The notes: a model not told the origin generated them from the sequence alone. Shown: positions 1 to 8,880, counted from the stretch's first letter. The stretch is DNA of 64,000 nt from G964020055 sp964020055 (GCA_964020055.1 OZ026533.1:930001-994000), one strand, 5' to 3'. A program made the numbers and translations.

Positions 1-1
1 C

Positions 2-652
2 ATTGATGTATTATTAGGTAACAAATTATTTAAAAAAAATATTATTATTGATAATAATATTAAATTTATAGAAAATAAATTTTTCTCAGAAATACCTTTT
101 ATTTTTGAGTATTTATTTAATTGTAGAAATAAAATAAAATTTAATTTTTATAATTTACATTTCTGTGTCATAAATAGAAATACTTCATTACTTTCTGATA
201 AAAGTAATTACATTGATATTTTTGATATCATGGAGTATGTACAATTGTTATCTAAAAAATACAATCCACCTCACTTACTTTTTAACTCTTGGATTTTAGA
301 TAGAGTTTCACATGTAGACATAATGAGGTATAAAGATATGCCAACTATGGAATATTGTGAAAAGTTAGCATCATGGATTAAAGAAAAAAATATAAATTCA
401 TCACATGTTTTACAAAATAATAAAACAGCTAATCAAATATATAAATATTATTATAAAAAATTAAAGTTTGAGCTTGCTTGGCATAGATTTAAACATTTAC
501 CTATTATAAGATTATGTTTTATAAATCCTTTTTTAGCTATATATTACAATTTTATCAAATACCCACTTAAAGCAATAAAGCAATTTTTATCGTGTATTCG
601 TCATAGTATATCTTTGTCAATAATCAGTTATAAAGTAAAAAGGAAAAAATAA
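2..652 (+). CDS. Glycosyltransferase family 2-like protein, C-terminal part (5' end outside window)
   Basis: The frame is open from base 2 with no stop until 650-652, so the gene starts before the window. A methionine at 230 is probably internal, because the 76 codons before it read as normal coding sequence. That upstream part contains a stretch like FIENKFFSEIPFIFEYLF, which resembles the E(D/N)xxF...E region of family 2 glycosyltransferases that build surface polysaccharides. The last 40 residues are basic and hydrophobic, suggesting membrane contact. It overlaps glf by one base (TAATG), which implies a shared transcript and a role in making a galactofuranose-containing glycan. The family call rests on pattern memory of a partial protein and is moderate; membership of an operon with glf is firmer. 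Confidence 0.55.
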   Translation: MDVLLGNKLFKKNIIIDNNIKFIENKFFSEIPFIFEYLFNCRNKIKFNFYNLHFCVINRNTSLLSDKSNYIDIFDIMEYVQLLSKKYNPPHLLFNSWILDRVSHVDIMRYKDMPTMEYCEKLASWIKEKNINSSHVLQNNKTANQIYKYYYKKLKFELAWHRFKHLPIIRLCFINPFLAIYYNFIKYPLKAIKQFLSCIRHSISLSIISYKVKRKK

Positions 653-1752
653 TGAAATATGATTATTTAATAGTAGGTTCTGGGTTAGCAGGTTGTACTA
701 TGGCCAATTTATTGGCTAAAGAAGGAAAAAAAATTTTAATAATAGATTACAGAAAACACATAGCAGGAAATGTGTATGACGAATATGATGATAATGGAAT
801 TTTGATTCATAAATATGGAGCACATTTATTTCACACAAAAAGTAAAAAAGTTTGGGATTATTTATCACAATTTACTAAGTGGCATTATTATACACATAAA
901 GTTTTAGCTAATGTAGACGGTTGTACTGTTCCTTTTCCAATTAATGTAGATACGGTAAACATGCTTTTTGGAACAAAATTTGATTCTACAAATATTCATA
1001 CCTTTTTTGAAAAATATAAAGAACAAGTTAGTGATATTAAAAATTCTGAAGACCAAATAGTTTCTCAAGTTGGCTATGTGTTATATGAGAAATTTTTCAA
1101 AAATTATACCAAAAAACAGTGGGGAGTATATCCGTCTGAACTAGATAAATCTATAACAGGAAGAATCCCAATTAGAACCAATAGAGATGATAGATATTTT
1201 TCTGATCCATATCAAGGTATTCCATTAAAAGGATATACTAAAATGGTAGAAAATATGCTTGATTATCCTAATATTAACATAATGTTAAATACAACTTTTG
1301 AAGAAATAAAAGATTTAATTGCATATGACAAACTAATATACACTGGACCTATCGATAGATTCTTCAATTATTGTCACGGAAAATTACCTTATAGAAGTTT
1401 AAAATTTGAATATCAAACATTAGAAAAAGAGTATTTTCAAGATGTAATGGTAGTAAATTATCCAAATGATTATGATTTTACACGTATATTAGAATTCAAA
1501 CATTGTACAGGTCAGGATCATAAAAAAACAACTATTTGTATGGAGTATCCAAGTAAAACAGGTGAGCCATATTATCCTATTGCTAATAATGAAACTAAAA
1601 TTTTATATGAAAAATATAAAACAGAAGCTGACAAACATTCAAATGTAATCTTTCTTGGTAGGTTAGCTGAATATAAATATTTTGATATGGATATGGTTGT
1701 AAATCGTTCATTATTAAAGTTCGAAGAACTAAAACTTCAAAACAAAATTTAA
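652..1752 (+). CDS. glf: UDP-galactopyranose mutase
   Basis: This 366-residue flavoenzyme interconverts UDP-galactopyranose and UDP-galactofuranose, the donor for galactofuranose in surface glycans. The N-terminus carries the FAD-binding motif VGSGLAGC (about residues 8-15) and continues with the family stretch ending AGNVYDE. The family-specific YTKKQWG lies at 152-158, followed by RIPIRTNRDDRYF at about 171-183, which includes an arginine matching the substrate diphosphate-binding arginine of known mutases. Length is normal for bacterial Glf (about 370). The ATG overlaps the stop of the preceding glycosyltransferase by one base, so the two are translationally coupled. A hairpin about 75 bases after the stop may end this operon. 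Confidence 0.95.
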   Translation: MKYDYLIVGSGLAGCTMANLLAKEGKKILIIDYRKHIAGNVYDEYDDNGILIHKYGAHLFHTKSKKVWDYLSQFTKWHYYTHKVLANVDGCTVPFPINVDTVNMLFGTKFDSTNIHTFFEKYKEQVSDIKNSEDQIVSQVGYVLYEKFFKNYTKKQWGVYPSELDKSITGRIPIRTNRDDRYFSDPYQGIPLKGYTKMVENMLDYPNINIMLNTTFEEIKDLIAYDKLIYTGPIDRFFNYCHGKLPYRSLKFEYQTLEKEYFQDVMVVNYPNDYDFTRILEFKHCTGQDHKKTTICMEYPSKTGEPYYPIANNETKILYEKYKTEADKHSNVIFLGRLAEYKYFDMDMVVNRSLLKFEELKLQNKI

Positions 1753-1827
1753 TATCAAAGTAAATTTTTCAAACAACACATTAAATTTAATATGTGTGTA
1801 TCAAAATATCACTAATTTAATCCCAAA

Positions 1828-1857
1828 ATTGCAGCATTTTATAATAAATGCTGCAAT
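1828..1857. terminator. 12-bp perfect hairpin downstream of glf
   Basis: Arms ATTGCAGCATTT and AAATGCTGCAAT pair perfectly around the loop TATAAT. There is no clean T-run after it on the plus strand, so it is a weak candidate intrinsic terminator for the glf operon. The loop sequence matches a perfect -10 hexamer and could instead be part of the promoter for the lipoprotein gene that starts at 1922. A good -35 is not obvious (TTAATC 17 bases upstream is poor). Confidence 0.45.
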
Positions 1858-1921
1858 AATAGCAAAATAAAATTATAATAAATAAAATAATTCAAAAACA
1901 AAAAAAACGAAGGAAAAAATA

Positions 1922-2572
1922 ATGATTAAAAATTCTTATAATCTTATTTGGGTTATGGGATTAATTTTTTCAGTAGCTAGTTGTACAACTAATCAAGAAA
2001 AAATTAATAATGATATCCCTGATGCATCTACACATGCATCACAAAGTCAAAATCCTATGATTTCACAAAATATTAAAAATAAGGCTCAAGATATAAAATC
2101 TAATGTTGCATGTTCTGCTATGGGACATAAAACAAATGATGATATGTCTAAAGCAAAATGTAAAGTCGATCAAGGTATAGAAACAACTAAAAACAAAGGA
2201 AAACAAGCAATGGATAAATCAAAAAAAATGATGCAAAATGCATCTGATACAACGGCTGACAAAACAAAAAATGCAATGGATAAGACAAAATCAGCTATGA
2301 AAGATGCGTCAGAAACAACAGCTGATAAAACAAAAAGTGCTATGGATAAAACCAAATCAGCTATGAAAGATGCAGCAGAAACCACATCTGATAAAACAAA
2401 AAGTGCTATTGATAAAACCAAATCAGCTATGAAAAAAGCAGGCGATGCAACAGTAGAAGAAACAAAATCTATTATGGAAAAAACAAAATCTGCAATCAAA
2501 GGTGCAGCAGAAACAACTGTAGATAAAACTAAAGAAGTTATTTCTAAAGTCAAATCTAAAATGGAAGATTAA
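1922..2572 (+). CDS. Lipoprotein with LEA-like 11/22-residue repeats
   Basis: This 216-residue protein has a lipoprotein signal peptide: a basic start, a hydrophobic core and the lipobox VASC with Cys21 as the predicted acylated residue. After a low-complexity Ser/Asn/Gln region come four near-perfect 22-residue units (residues 115-202), preceded and followed by degenerate ones. The consensus is TKSAMDKTKSAMKDAAETTxDK, which is two 11-residue steps. This resembles the amphipathic 11-mers of group 3 LEA proteins and similar apolipoprotein-like helices. The protein is rich in Lys, Ala, Thr, Asp and Met and has almost no aromatic residues in the repeats. The start is set by GAAGG 10-11 bases upstream, and a strong terminator follows. 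No function can be assigned; a membrane-anchored stress or envelope-stabilising helix is a guess. Confidence 0.85.
   Translation: MIKNSYNLIWVMGLIFSVASCTTNQEKINNDIPDASTHASQSQNPMISQNIKNKAQDIKSNVACSAMGHKTNDDMSKAKCKVDQGIETTKNKGKQAMDKSKKMMQNASDTTADKTKNAMDKTKSAMKDASETTADKTKSAMDKTKSAMKDAAETTSDKTKSAIDKTKSAMKKAGDATVEETKSIMEKTKSAIKGAAETTVDKTKEVISKVKSKMED
2264..2569 (+). repeat. 66-bp tandem coding repeat (22-residue units)
   Basis: Units begin at about 2264, 2330, 2396 and 2462, with a partial fifth unit from 2528. Each starts with the codons for Thr-Lys. The DNA copies, for example around 2281-2320 and 2347-2386, are close to identical, so expansion by slippage or unequal recombination is likely. A long open frame on the opposite strand here (2170-2553) is a side effect of the repeat. 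Confidence 0.85.
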
Positions 2573-2587
2573 CAATAATATAACAAT

Positions 2588-2620
2588 ACAATACCCCTAA
2601 AACAGGGGTATTGTTTTGTT
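2588..2620 (+). terminator. Intrinsic terminator of the repeat lipoprotein gene
   Basis: An 11-bp perfect stem (2588-2598 with 2604-2614; inner arms ATACCCCT and AGGGGTAT) closes a 5-base loop and runs into TTTTGTT. It starts 16 bases after the lipoprotein stop codon. This is the clearest intrinsic terminator in the window and separates the lipoprotein gene from murJ. Confidence 0.85.
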
Positions 2621-2637
2621 AAATCAATATAATTTAT

Positions 2638-4176
2638 ATGAAATTCAAAAATATTATAAATGTCTCTATTTTTACTTTATTGAGTAGAATACTAGGTTTA
2701 ATTAGAGATATTTTGTTAGCCAAATTTTTAGGGGCTGGTTCTCTTTCTGATGCTTTTGTTGTTGCTTTTAAAATACCAAATTTATTTAGAAAACTTTTTG
2801 CTGAAGGATCAATGCAATCTGGATTTATACCAATTTTTTCTAAAGAATTAGGTTTAGATAAAAAGAAAGCAAAATTATTTGCAGAACAAATATTTACAAT
2901 AATGCTATTTATAGTTTTAATATTTATTATAGTTTTAGAAATATTCACACCAACTTTATTAATAATAATTTCTCCAGGTTTTAAATCAAGAGGCATAGAA
3001 ACATACGAAATGACAATTTTTTTGGTAAGGATAACATTACCTTACTTATTATTTATATCTTTATCTTCCTTATGTTCTTCCATTTTAAACTCTTTAGGTA
3101 AATTTGTAATTTCAGCATTTTTGCCTGCTTTTTTGAATATTGCTATTATATTAATGTTATTATCAAACGGATTGATAAATAATGTTGCTATTGCAGGTGC
3201 ATTAGGTATTTCATTGGGAGGAATACTGCAGTTTTTTGTAGTGTATATAGCTTGTAAAAAATGTGGCTGGAAACTTAATTTAACATCTGTAAAAAAACTT
3301 AATTCTAATGTGATTTTATTTTTTAAAAAAATAATTCCTACTATTTTAGGTGCAGGTGTTTACCAAGTAAATATATTGGTAGATATTATAGCAGCTTCTT
3401 TTTTACCTCTTGGATCTTTGTCTTATTTGTATTATGCAGATAGAATTTATCAACTACCTTTAGCAATTATAGGAATTGCAATTGCAACAGTAGTTTTACC
3501 TTTTGTATCGAATTCTGAAAATAATTCACAAGAGGAAATTCAAAAAGCAAAAGATAAAAGTATTTTATTTTCATTAGGTTTTTCTATACCAGCTACAATT
3601 GGAATAATAATTTTTCATTCTAAAATTATCGAAACAATTTTTTCTAGAGGGGAATTCTCTAAAGAAGCTGTTTTAGCAACATCAAGTGTTCTTATGATAT
3701 ATAGTTTCAGCCTGCCCATAAATATTTTAATAAAAGTTATTTTACCATTTTTTTATGCGCAAGGAGATACTAAAACCCCTTTTATATCAACAGTTGTTTG
3801 CTTATTAATAAACTTATTTTTAGTATTTGTTTTATCATATTACTTATCTTATAATGGGATAGCATTAGCTACAGTTATTGCTTCTTTTGTTAATTTCACA
3901 ATTTTAGCGACTATCTTATTAAAGAAATTAAAATTTAAAATAACTTCATTTATGTTAGTTGAAACAATGAAAATATTATCAATGAGTTTTGTTTTTATGC
4001 TAATATTATTGTGCATAAATTTTATAATTTATAAAAAAGAATATTTTGTAATACAAAATAAAACTATAACTTTATTGTTAGTAGTAACGATTGCTATTTC
4101 AATACTTATATTATTAACAAAAGTTTTCAAATCATTTATATATAAAGATATGTTTAATTTAATCAAAAAAAAATAA
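2638..4176 (+). CDS. murJ: Lipid II flippase MurJ
   Basis: The protein has 512 residues and about 14 hydrophobic segments. It belongs to the MOP superfamily that flips the peptidoglycan precursor lipid II across the inner membrane. The N-terminus contains the family pattern SRILGLIRDILLAKFLGAG (about residues 16-34), followed by AFKIPNLFRKLFAEG, both hallmarks of MurJ/MviN. Length matches the family (about 510). It is followed 10 bases later by trpS, the usual alphaproteobacterial pairing, and begins a plus-strand gene run of more than 20 kb. No convincing Shine-Dalgarno was seen before the ATG. Confidence 0.95.
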   Translation: MKFKNIINVSIFTLLSRILGLIRDILLAKFLGAGSLSDAFVVAFKIPNLFRKLFAEGSMQSGFIPIFSKELGLDKKKAKLFAEQIFTIMLFIVLIFIIVLEIFTPTLLIIISPGFKSRGIETYEMTIFLVRITLPYLLFISLSSLCSSILNSLGKFVISAFLPAFLNIAIILMLLSNGLINNVAIAGALGISLGGILQFFVVYIACKKCGWKLNLTSVKKLNSNVILFFKKIIPTILGAGVYQVNILVDIIAASFLPLGSLSYLYYADRIYQLPLAIIGIAIATVVLPFVSNSENNSQEEIQKAKDKSILFSLGFSIPATIGIIIFHSKIIETIFSRGEFSKEAVLATSSVLMIYSFSLPINILIKVILPFFYAQGDTKTPFISTVVCLLINLFLVFVLSYYLSYNGIALATVIASFVNFTILATILLKKLKFKITSFMLVETMKILSMSFVFMLILLCINFIIYKKEYFVIQNKTITLLLVVTIAISILILLTKVFKSFIYKDMFNLIKKK

Positions 4177-4186
4177 GAAGTAAAAC

Positions 4187-5191
4187 GTGGGAAAAAAAGT
4201 AGTATTTTCAGGTATTCAGCCAACAGGTGATATTCATTTAGGTAATTACATCGGTGCAGTTTCATCTTGGGTTGAAATGCAAAATTTAGAAAATACAAAA
4301 AATATTTATTGCATCGTAGATTTACATGCTATTACAGCTAAGGTAGATCCAAATTTGTTATCGGAAAATATTCTGTCATTACTTGCTTGGCTTGTAGCAA
4401 GTGGTATATCAAATAAAAAGTCTACTTTGTTTATTCAAAGTTCTAATCCTAACCATGCACAATTAGGTTGGATATTAGGTTGTATTGCAAGGATAGGCTG
4501 GTTAAATAGAATGACACAATTCAAAGATAAAGCTGGAAAAGACAAAGAAAAGAGCTCTGTAGGCTTATATACCTATCCAGTTTTACAAGCTGCAGATATA
4601 TTATTGTATAATACAACAACTGTTCCTGTTGGAGAAGACCAAAAACAACATATCGAACTTGCAAGAGATATAGCCATTAAGTTTAACAGAGAAGTTAAAG
4701 ATTTATTTGTCGTTCCCGATGTTCAAATAAGCAAAGATAGTGCGAGAATAATGTCTTTCAGAGATGCAACTAAAAAAATGAGTAAATCAGATCCTTCAGA
4801 GGCTTCTAAGATACTATTGTCTGATAGTAATGATCAAATACTTAAGAAAACTATGAAAGCTGTCACAGACAGCTCAAATATGCCAGAAACCATAGATGAT
4901 TTATCAAATAGATTAGCTGTAAAAAATTTGGTATCTATATATGCATTTTGTACTAAACAAGAAATTTCTAATGTGGTAAAGAATTATGCAAATGCAGATT
5001 TCTCTACTTTTAAAAAAGATTTAGCCGATGCTTTGATATCATTAATAGAGCCAATTAGAAATAATTATCTTGATTTAATTCAAAATAAAGATTATTTGAT
5101 TAATATTATGAAAGAAGGAAAAGAACAGTCTATAAGGCTGTCTGAAAGTACATTAGAAAAAGTAAAAAAAGCTGTAGGTTTTATTTTATAA
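4187..5191 (+). CDS. trpS: Tryptophan--tRNA ligase
   Basis: This 334-residue class I aminoacyl-tRNA synthetase charges tRNA-Trp. It shows the family opening FSGIQPTGDIHLGNYIGA with the HIGH-like HLGN at residues 17-20, and the ATP-binding KMSKS loop at 197-201. Length is typical of bacterial TrpS. The start codon is GTG, with a weak AAGAAG-type ribosome site just upstream, 10 bases after the murJ stop. It is the only tRNA ligase in this plus-strand block; gltX and cysS lie on the other strand further right. Confidence 0.97.
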   Translation: MGKKVVFSGIQPTGDIHLGNYIGAVSSWVEMQNLENTKNIYCIVDLHAITAKVDPNLLSENILSLLAWLVASGISNKKSTLFIQSSNPNHAQLGWILGCIARIGWLNRMTQFKDKAGKDKEKSSVGLYTYPVLQAADILLYNTTTVPVGEDQKQHIELARDIAIKFNREVKDLFVVPDVQISKDSARIMSFRDATKKMSKSDPSEASKILLSDSNDQILKKTMKAVTDSSNMPETIDDLSNRLAVKNLVSIYAFCTKQEISNVVKNYANADFSTFKKDLADALISLIEPIRNNYLDLIQNKDYLINIMKEGKEQSIRLSESTLEKVKKAVGFIL

Positions 5192-5217
5192 AAAAAAATC
5201 ACATATAGGGATATAAA

Positions 5218-5799
5218 ATGTTTATTGAAGTTTTAGAAACACCAAATCCAAAAACATTAAAATTTTTGTTGGAAGAAAATATAATTACAAATGGAAAATC
5301 TTATTCCTTTTCAAATAAAGTAGATGCTAAAAATTCAAAATTAGCAGGTAAACTTTTTGAAATAGAAAATATTACCATGGTATATATTTCTGGAGATTTT
5401 ATTTCTGTATCGGTTGAAGAAATAACTGATTGGTCGAAAGTTAAACACAAAGTATTAGCTTATATAACAGATTTTATTTCACTTGGGATAGATGTTATAG
5501 AAAATTACAAAGAAAAAGATCTGGTAGAAAACAAAGAATATATATCATCTTCTGAAGAAGACAAGGAAATTGTAGACACAATAGTAGAATTATTTGATGA
5601 AAGAATTAGACCAGCAGTTGCTATGGATGGAGGTGATATAGTTTTCAGAGATTTTAAAGATGGAGTTGTTTACATAGCAATGCAAGGGGCTTGTTCAGGT
5701 TGTCCTTCAGCATCTGTCACTTTGAAACATGGTATTGAAAACATGTTGAAATATTATGTACCATCTGTAAAATCTGTTGTTGATATAAATGAGATATAG
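5218..5799 (+). CDS. NfuA/Nfu1-type iron-sulfur cluster carrier
   Basis: This 193-residue protein has two domains. The N-terminal Nfu_N part (about 1-88) opens with EVLETPNPKTLKF, as in mitochondrial and alphaproteobacterial Nfu1. The C-terminal NifU-like part (about 118-185) carries the cluster-binding CSGC motif, Cys159 and Cys162. Such proteins pass [4Fe-4S] clusters to target enzymes in the cytoplasm. Its position before tsaB and miaB is conserved in alphaproteobacteria and fits a supply role, since MiaB needs two [4Fe-4S] clusters. A GGGAT site precedes the ATG by about 5 bases. Confidence 0.93.
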   Translation: MFIEVLETPNPKTLKFLLEENIITNGKSYSFSNKVDAKNSKLAGKLFEIENITMVYISGDFISVSVEEITDWSKVKHKVLAYITDFISLGIDVIENYKEKDLVENKEYISSSEEDKEIVDTIVELFDERIRPAVAMDGGDIVFRDFKDGVVYIAMQGACSGCPSASVTLKHGIENMLKYYVPSVKSVVDINEI

Positions 5800-5813
5800 C
5801 ATTTGTAAAAAAT

Positions 5814-6812
5814 ATGTCTAAAAAAATTAATTTAAAGCCTATAAATTTTTCTTTATATTTAAAAAAAATTTCAAAAAATATAACAAGCATACTGCTATTG
5901 ATTTTCATAGTTAGCTTATTTATTTTATCGTATTTTTTTACAAAAGATATTTTTGATAATTCTTATGTTTTGAATAAATTAATAATAAATAAGGAATATT
6001 TTAGAGGTTGTGTAAAACTTTCAAACAGTGATAGTTTAATTGATGATTTATATGATTTTTACTCTAAAAATATTTCTGAAAAAACAGTTTTACCATTATA
6101 TTTCAATAATTTTCCTTCAAGTTTTACAAAATCAGAAAATATAGAAAAAAATAAATATGTTTTTTTATCTATGATAATTCCATCTGTTATTAAAGAGCAA
6201 AATCAAGTTACAAAGGAAAGATCACAATTACAGTCTATTTCTGATAAATTTCAAAAATCACCTCTTTCTGAAGCAGATTTATCGTTTATAAAAGATATGG
6301 CAGCTAAGTATAAAATAAATATGCCAAATGATGATTTTTGGACTTATATAATTACCTTGGGTAAGTTATTTGACAATGTAGATGTTATACCTATATCAAT
6401 TGTTTTAGGGATGGCGGCAAAAGAAAGTGGATGGGGTACAAGTAGATTTTTGATTGAAGGTAACTCACTTTTTTCTCAATGGGTGTGGAATGAAAAATTA
6501 GGTATAAAGGCTAAAAATAGCAATAATTATGTAAGAAAATTTAATTCAATTGATGAAGCAGTACAGGGTTATTATAAAAATATAAATTCTAATGTTGCTT
6601 ATCAAAAATTTAGAGCTTTAAGATCAAAATACAGAAAACAAAACATAGATATTAATATTCAACAACTAGTCGAATCTCTTTCTTTATATTCTCAAGAAAG
6701 ACAAGTTTATGTTAAAGATTTAATGATTATTATAAGAAAAAATAATTTAGATAAGTATTCATCTTTATCTATAAATAATAGCTATCAGCCAGTTTGTTTG
6801 TTTTTTGAGTAA
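5814..6812 (+). CDS. Membrane-anchored Bax-like glucosaminidase
   Basis: The 332-residue protein has a basic N-terminus and one membrane segment at about residues 24-42, so most of it should face the periplasm. The region from about 155 to 320 resembles the GH73 mannosyl-glycoprotein endo-beta-N-acetylglucosaminidase fold of E. coli Bax. It includes GMAAKESGWGTSRF with the likely catalytic Glu204, then GNSLFSQW. The inferred role is cleavage of peptidoglycan glycan strands. It sits between nfu and tsaB with gaps of 14 and 3 bases, where many alphaproteobacteria have no such gene, so it looks like an insertion into the ancestral operon. The family call is good; the exact bond cleaved is unknown. 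Confidence 0.8.
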   Translation: MSKKINLKPINFSLYLKKISKNITSILLLIFIVSLFILSYFFTKDIFDNSYVLNKLIINKEYFRGCVKLSNSDSLIDDLYDFYSKNISEKTVLPLYFNNFPSSFTKSENIEKNKYVFLSMIIPSVIKEQNQVTKERSQLQSISDKFQKSPLSEADLSFIKDMAAKYKINMPNDDFWTYIITLGKLFDNVDVIPISIVLGMAAKESGWGTSRFLIEGNSLFSQWVWNEKLGIKAKNSNNYVRKFNSIDEAVQGYYKNINSNVAYQKFRALRSKYRKQNIDINIQQLVESLSLYSQERQVYVKDLMIIIRKNNLDKYSSLSINNSYQPVCLFFE

Positions 6813-6815
6813 ATT

Positions 6816-7502
6816 ATGTTTATTATAGATTCGTCATTTAAATTGCAACTAGCATTTATAAAAAAAAATAAGATATTTTCTTTTATAAATGAAGAAATAC
6901 AAAAATCTTCAGATATAATAGTTCAAAAAGCAATTTCCTTATTGTCAGATGCAAATTCAACTTTTCAAGATGTTGAAAATATTACAGTTGTAGTGGGACC
7001 AGGATTATTCACAGGAGTAAGAACAGGTGTCTTATTTGCAAATATGTTGGCTTATTCGTTACAAAAACCTATCATATCATTAAATGTATTTGAAATTTTA
7101 TCTTTTGAAGTGTTTTCAGAATATAAAGAAATAGATGCGGTTTTATCTCTTGTAAATATAGGAAAAAAGGGTGCAGTTTGTTCTTTTTTAGATAAAAATT
7201 TGATACCTATTTTAAAGGAAAAATATATCAGTGAAGATGATATTGATGAGTTTCTAAAAAATGTTTATGATAAATATAATTTTATGAAAATAATGATTGT
7301 TGGAAATAAGCAGAATATATTAAATATAAATATTAATAGTGAATTTTTTTCAAATAATCATATGATGATAAACTCAGAGATACAAAGCCCAAAGTTATCT
7401 TATATTATTAAGTTATCTACATTTAGGTATGATAAAAATAATATAAGTAGTAGTGCTATTCCTTATTATGTTGGAGAGCCAAGTATTAGTTTAACTAAAT
7501 AA
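6816..7502 (+). CDS. tsaB: tRNA t6A threonylcarbamoyltransferase complex subunit TsaB
   Basis: TsaB is the inactive ASKHA-fold partner of TsaD, required for threonylcarbamoylation of A37 in tRNAs reading ANN codons. The diagnostic GPGLFTGVRTG lies at residues 61-71. The protein has 228 residues, near the usual size, though the C-terminal half is divergent. Its partner tsaD is at 28140-29198; tsaE and tsaC are not in the window. In many alphaproteobacteria rimI follows tsaB, but here the next gene is miaB after 20 bases. Confidence 0.9.
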   Translation: MFIIDSSFKLQLAFIKKNKIFSFINEEIQKSSDIIVQKAISLLSDANSTFQDVENITVVVGPGLFTGVRTGVLFANMLAYSLQKPIISLNVFEILSFEVFSEYKEIDAVLSLVNIGKKGAVCSFLDKNLIPILKEKYISEDDIDEFLKNVYDKYNFMKIMIVGNKQNILNININSEFFSNNHMMINSEIQSPKLSYIIKLSTFRYDKNNISSSAIPYYVGEPSISLTK

Positions 7503-7522
7503 ATAAAAATGTAAGAGAATAA

Positions 7523-8869
7523 ATGCTTCAAAAGAAATATCATATAAAAACTTGGGGCTGTCAAATGAATGTTTATGACAGTCAAAGAATAGGCGAAGTT
7601 TTACAATCATTAAATTATACTTCTACAGAAGATTTGTCAGAGGCTGACGTTGTTATACTAAATACTTGTCATATAAGAGAAAAAGCAACAGAAAAAGTTT
7701 ACTCAGACATAGGTAGATTGAGAGTTTTGAAAGAAAGGCGTAAACTAATAGGTAGAAATCTTATTATTGGTGTTTCAGGTTGTGTTGCTCAGGCAGAAGG
7801 GCAAGAAATAGTAAAGAGAGCACCAATTGTAGATTTAGTGTTTGGTCCTCAAACCTGGCATAAACTTGGTGATATGTTCAAAGAGCTAGAAACTAAAAAT
7901 AGTGTTTGTAATATAGACTTTCCAGTTGAGGAAAAATTTGATTTTTTACCTGAAGTATTTGATGTAAAAAGAATACAAAATGGTTCAGCTTTTGTTGCTA
8001 TTCAAGAAGGGTGTGATAAATTTTGCACTTATTGTGTAGTACCATATACTAGAGGTTCCGAATACAGTAGACCAGTTTGGCAGGTTATAGAAGAAGTTTC
8101 TCGTTTGGCTAAAGAAGGAGCTGTTGAAATAACTCTTTTAGGTCAAAATGTAAATAATTATCATGGTAAAGCTGCAGATGGTACAGAGTGGTCTTTAGGT
8201 AAACTTATAGAAAGATTATCTTTAATAGAAGGTATTCATAGAATAAGATATACAACCTCATATCCTGCAGATGTAGATGATGAGTTAATACAAGCACATG
8301 CTAAAATAGAAAAGTTAGTACCTTTTCTTCATTTACCTTTACAGTCTGGTAGTGATAAAATACTTAAAGCAATGAATAGAAACCACAATATAGATTTTTA
8401 TAGAAATCTGATTGAAAAATTAAAAAAAGCAAATCCTAAATTAGCTTTTAGTTCAGATTTTATAGTTGGCTTTCCAGGTGAAACAGATCAAGATTTTCAA
8501 GAAACATTGAATGCTGTAAAAGAATTTAATTTTATACAAGCATTTGCTTTTTCATATTCACCGAGACCAGGAACACCTGCTGCTTTAATGGAGAATCAAA
8601 TTGATGATCGTATCAAAGAGGAGCGTTTATCTATATTACAAGATGTACTAAGAGAAAATCAAAAAACATTTAATGATTACACTGTAGGTTTAGAATTTAA
8701 GGTTTTATTAGAAAGAGAAGGTAAACAAGCAAATCAGTTGGTTGGTAAAACTCCATACATGCAGGCTGTGCATATAGATAATTGTAAAGGCTTCAAGTTA
8801 GGTGATACAGTAAACGTAAAAATTATAAAATCACTTGCTTATTCTGTGTCTGGTGAAATTATAAATTAA
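7523..8869 (+). CDS. miaB: tRNA-2-methylthio-N6-dimethylallyladenosine synthase MiaB
   Basis: This 448-residue radical-SAM methylthiotransferase adds the methylthio group to i6A37 of tRNA. The N-terminal UPF0004 domain supplies one [4Fe-4S] cluster via Cys13 (WGCQMN), Cys49 (NTCHIREKA) and Cys87 (SGCVAQAEG). The radical SAM cluster uses CDKFCTYC at 164-171. A TRAM domain occupies roughly the last 65 residues. All catalytic motifs are intact and the length is normal. The gene precedes phoH by 11 bases, with AAGGA before the phoH start. Confidence 0.97.
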   Translation: MLQKKYHIKTWGCQMNVYDSQRIGEVLQSLNYTSTEDLSEADVVILNTCHIREKATEKVYSDIGRLRVLKERRKLIGRNLIIGVSGCVAQAEGQEIVKRAPIVDLVFGPQTWHKLGDMFKELETKNSVCNIDFPVEEKFDFLPEVFDVKRIQNGSAFVAIQEGCDKFCTYCVVPYTRGSEYSRPVWQVIEEVSRLAKEGAVEITLLGQNVNNYHGKAADGTEWSLGKLIERLSLIEGIHRIRYTTSYPADVDDELIQAHAKIEKLVPFLHLPLQSGSDKILKAMNRNHNIDFYRNLIEKLKKANPKLAFSSDFIVGFPGETDQDFQETLNAVKEFNFIQAFAFSYSPRPGTPAALMENQIDDRIKEERLSILQDVLRENQKTFNDYTVGLEFKVLLEREGKQANQLVGKTPYMQAVHIDNCKGFKLGDTVNVKIIKSLAYSVSGEIIN

Positions 8870-8880
8870 CAAGGAAAAAA

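Noticed and set aside
2170..2553. Long hydrophobic open frame on the minus strand
   Set aside because: It is the antisense of the 66-bp repeat of the lipoprotein gene. The repeat keeps the frame open; there is no ribosome site or independent coding signal.
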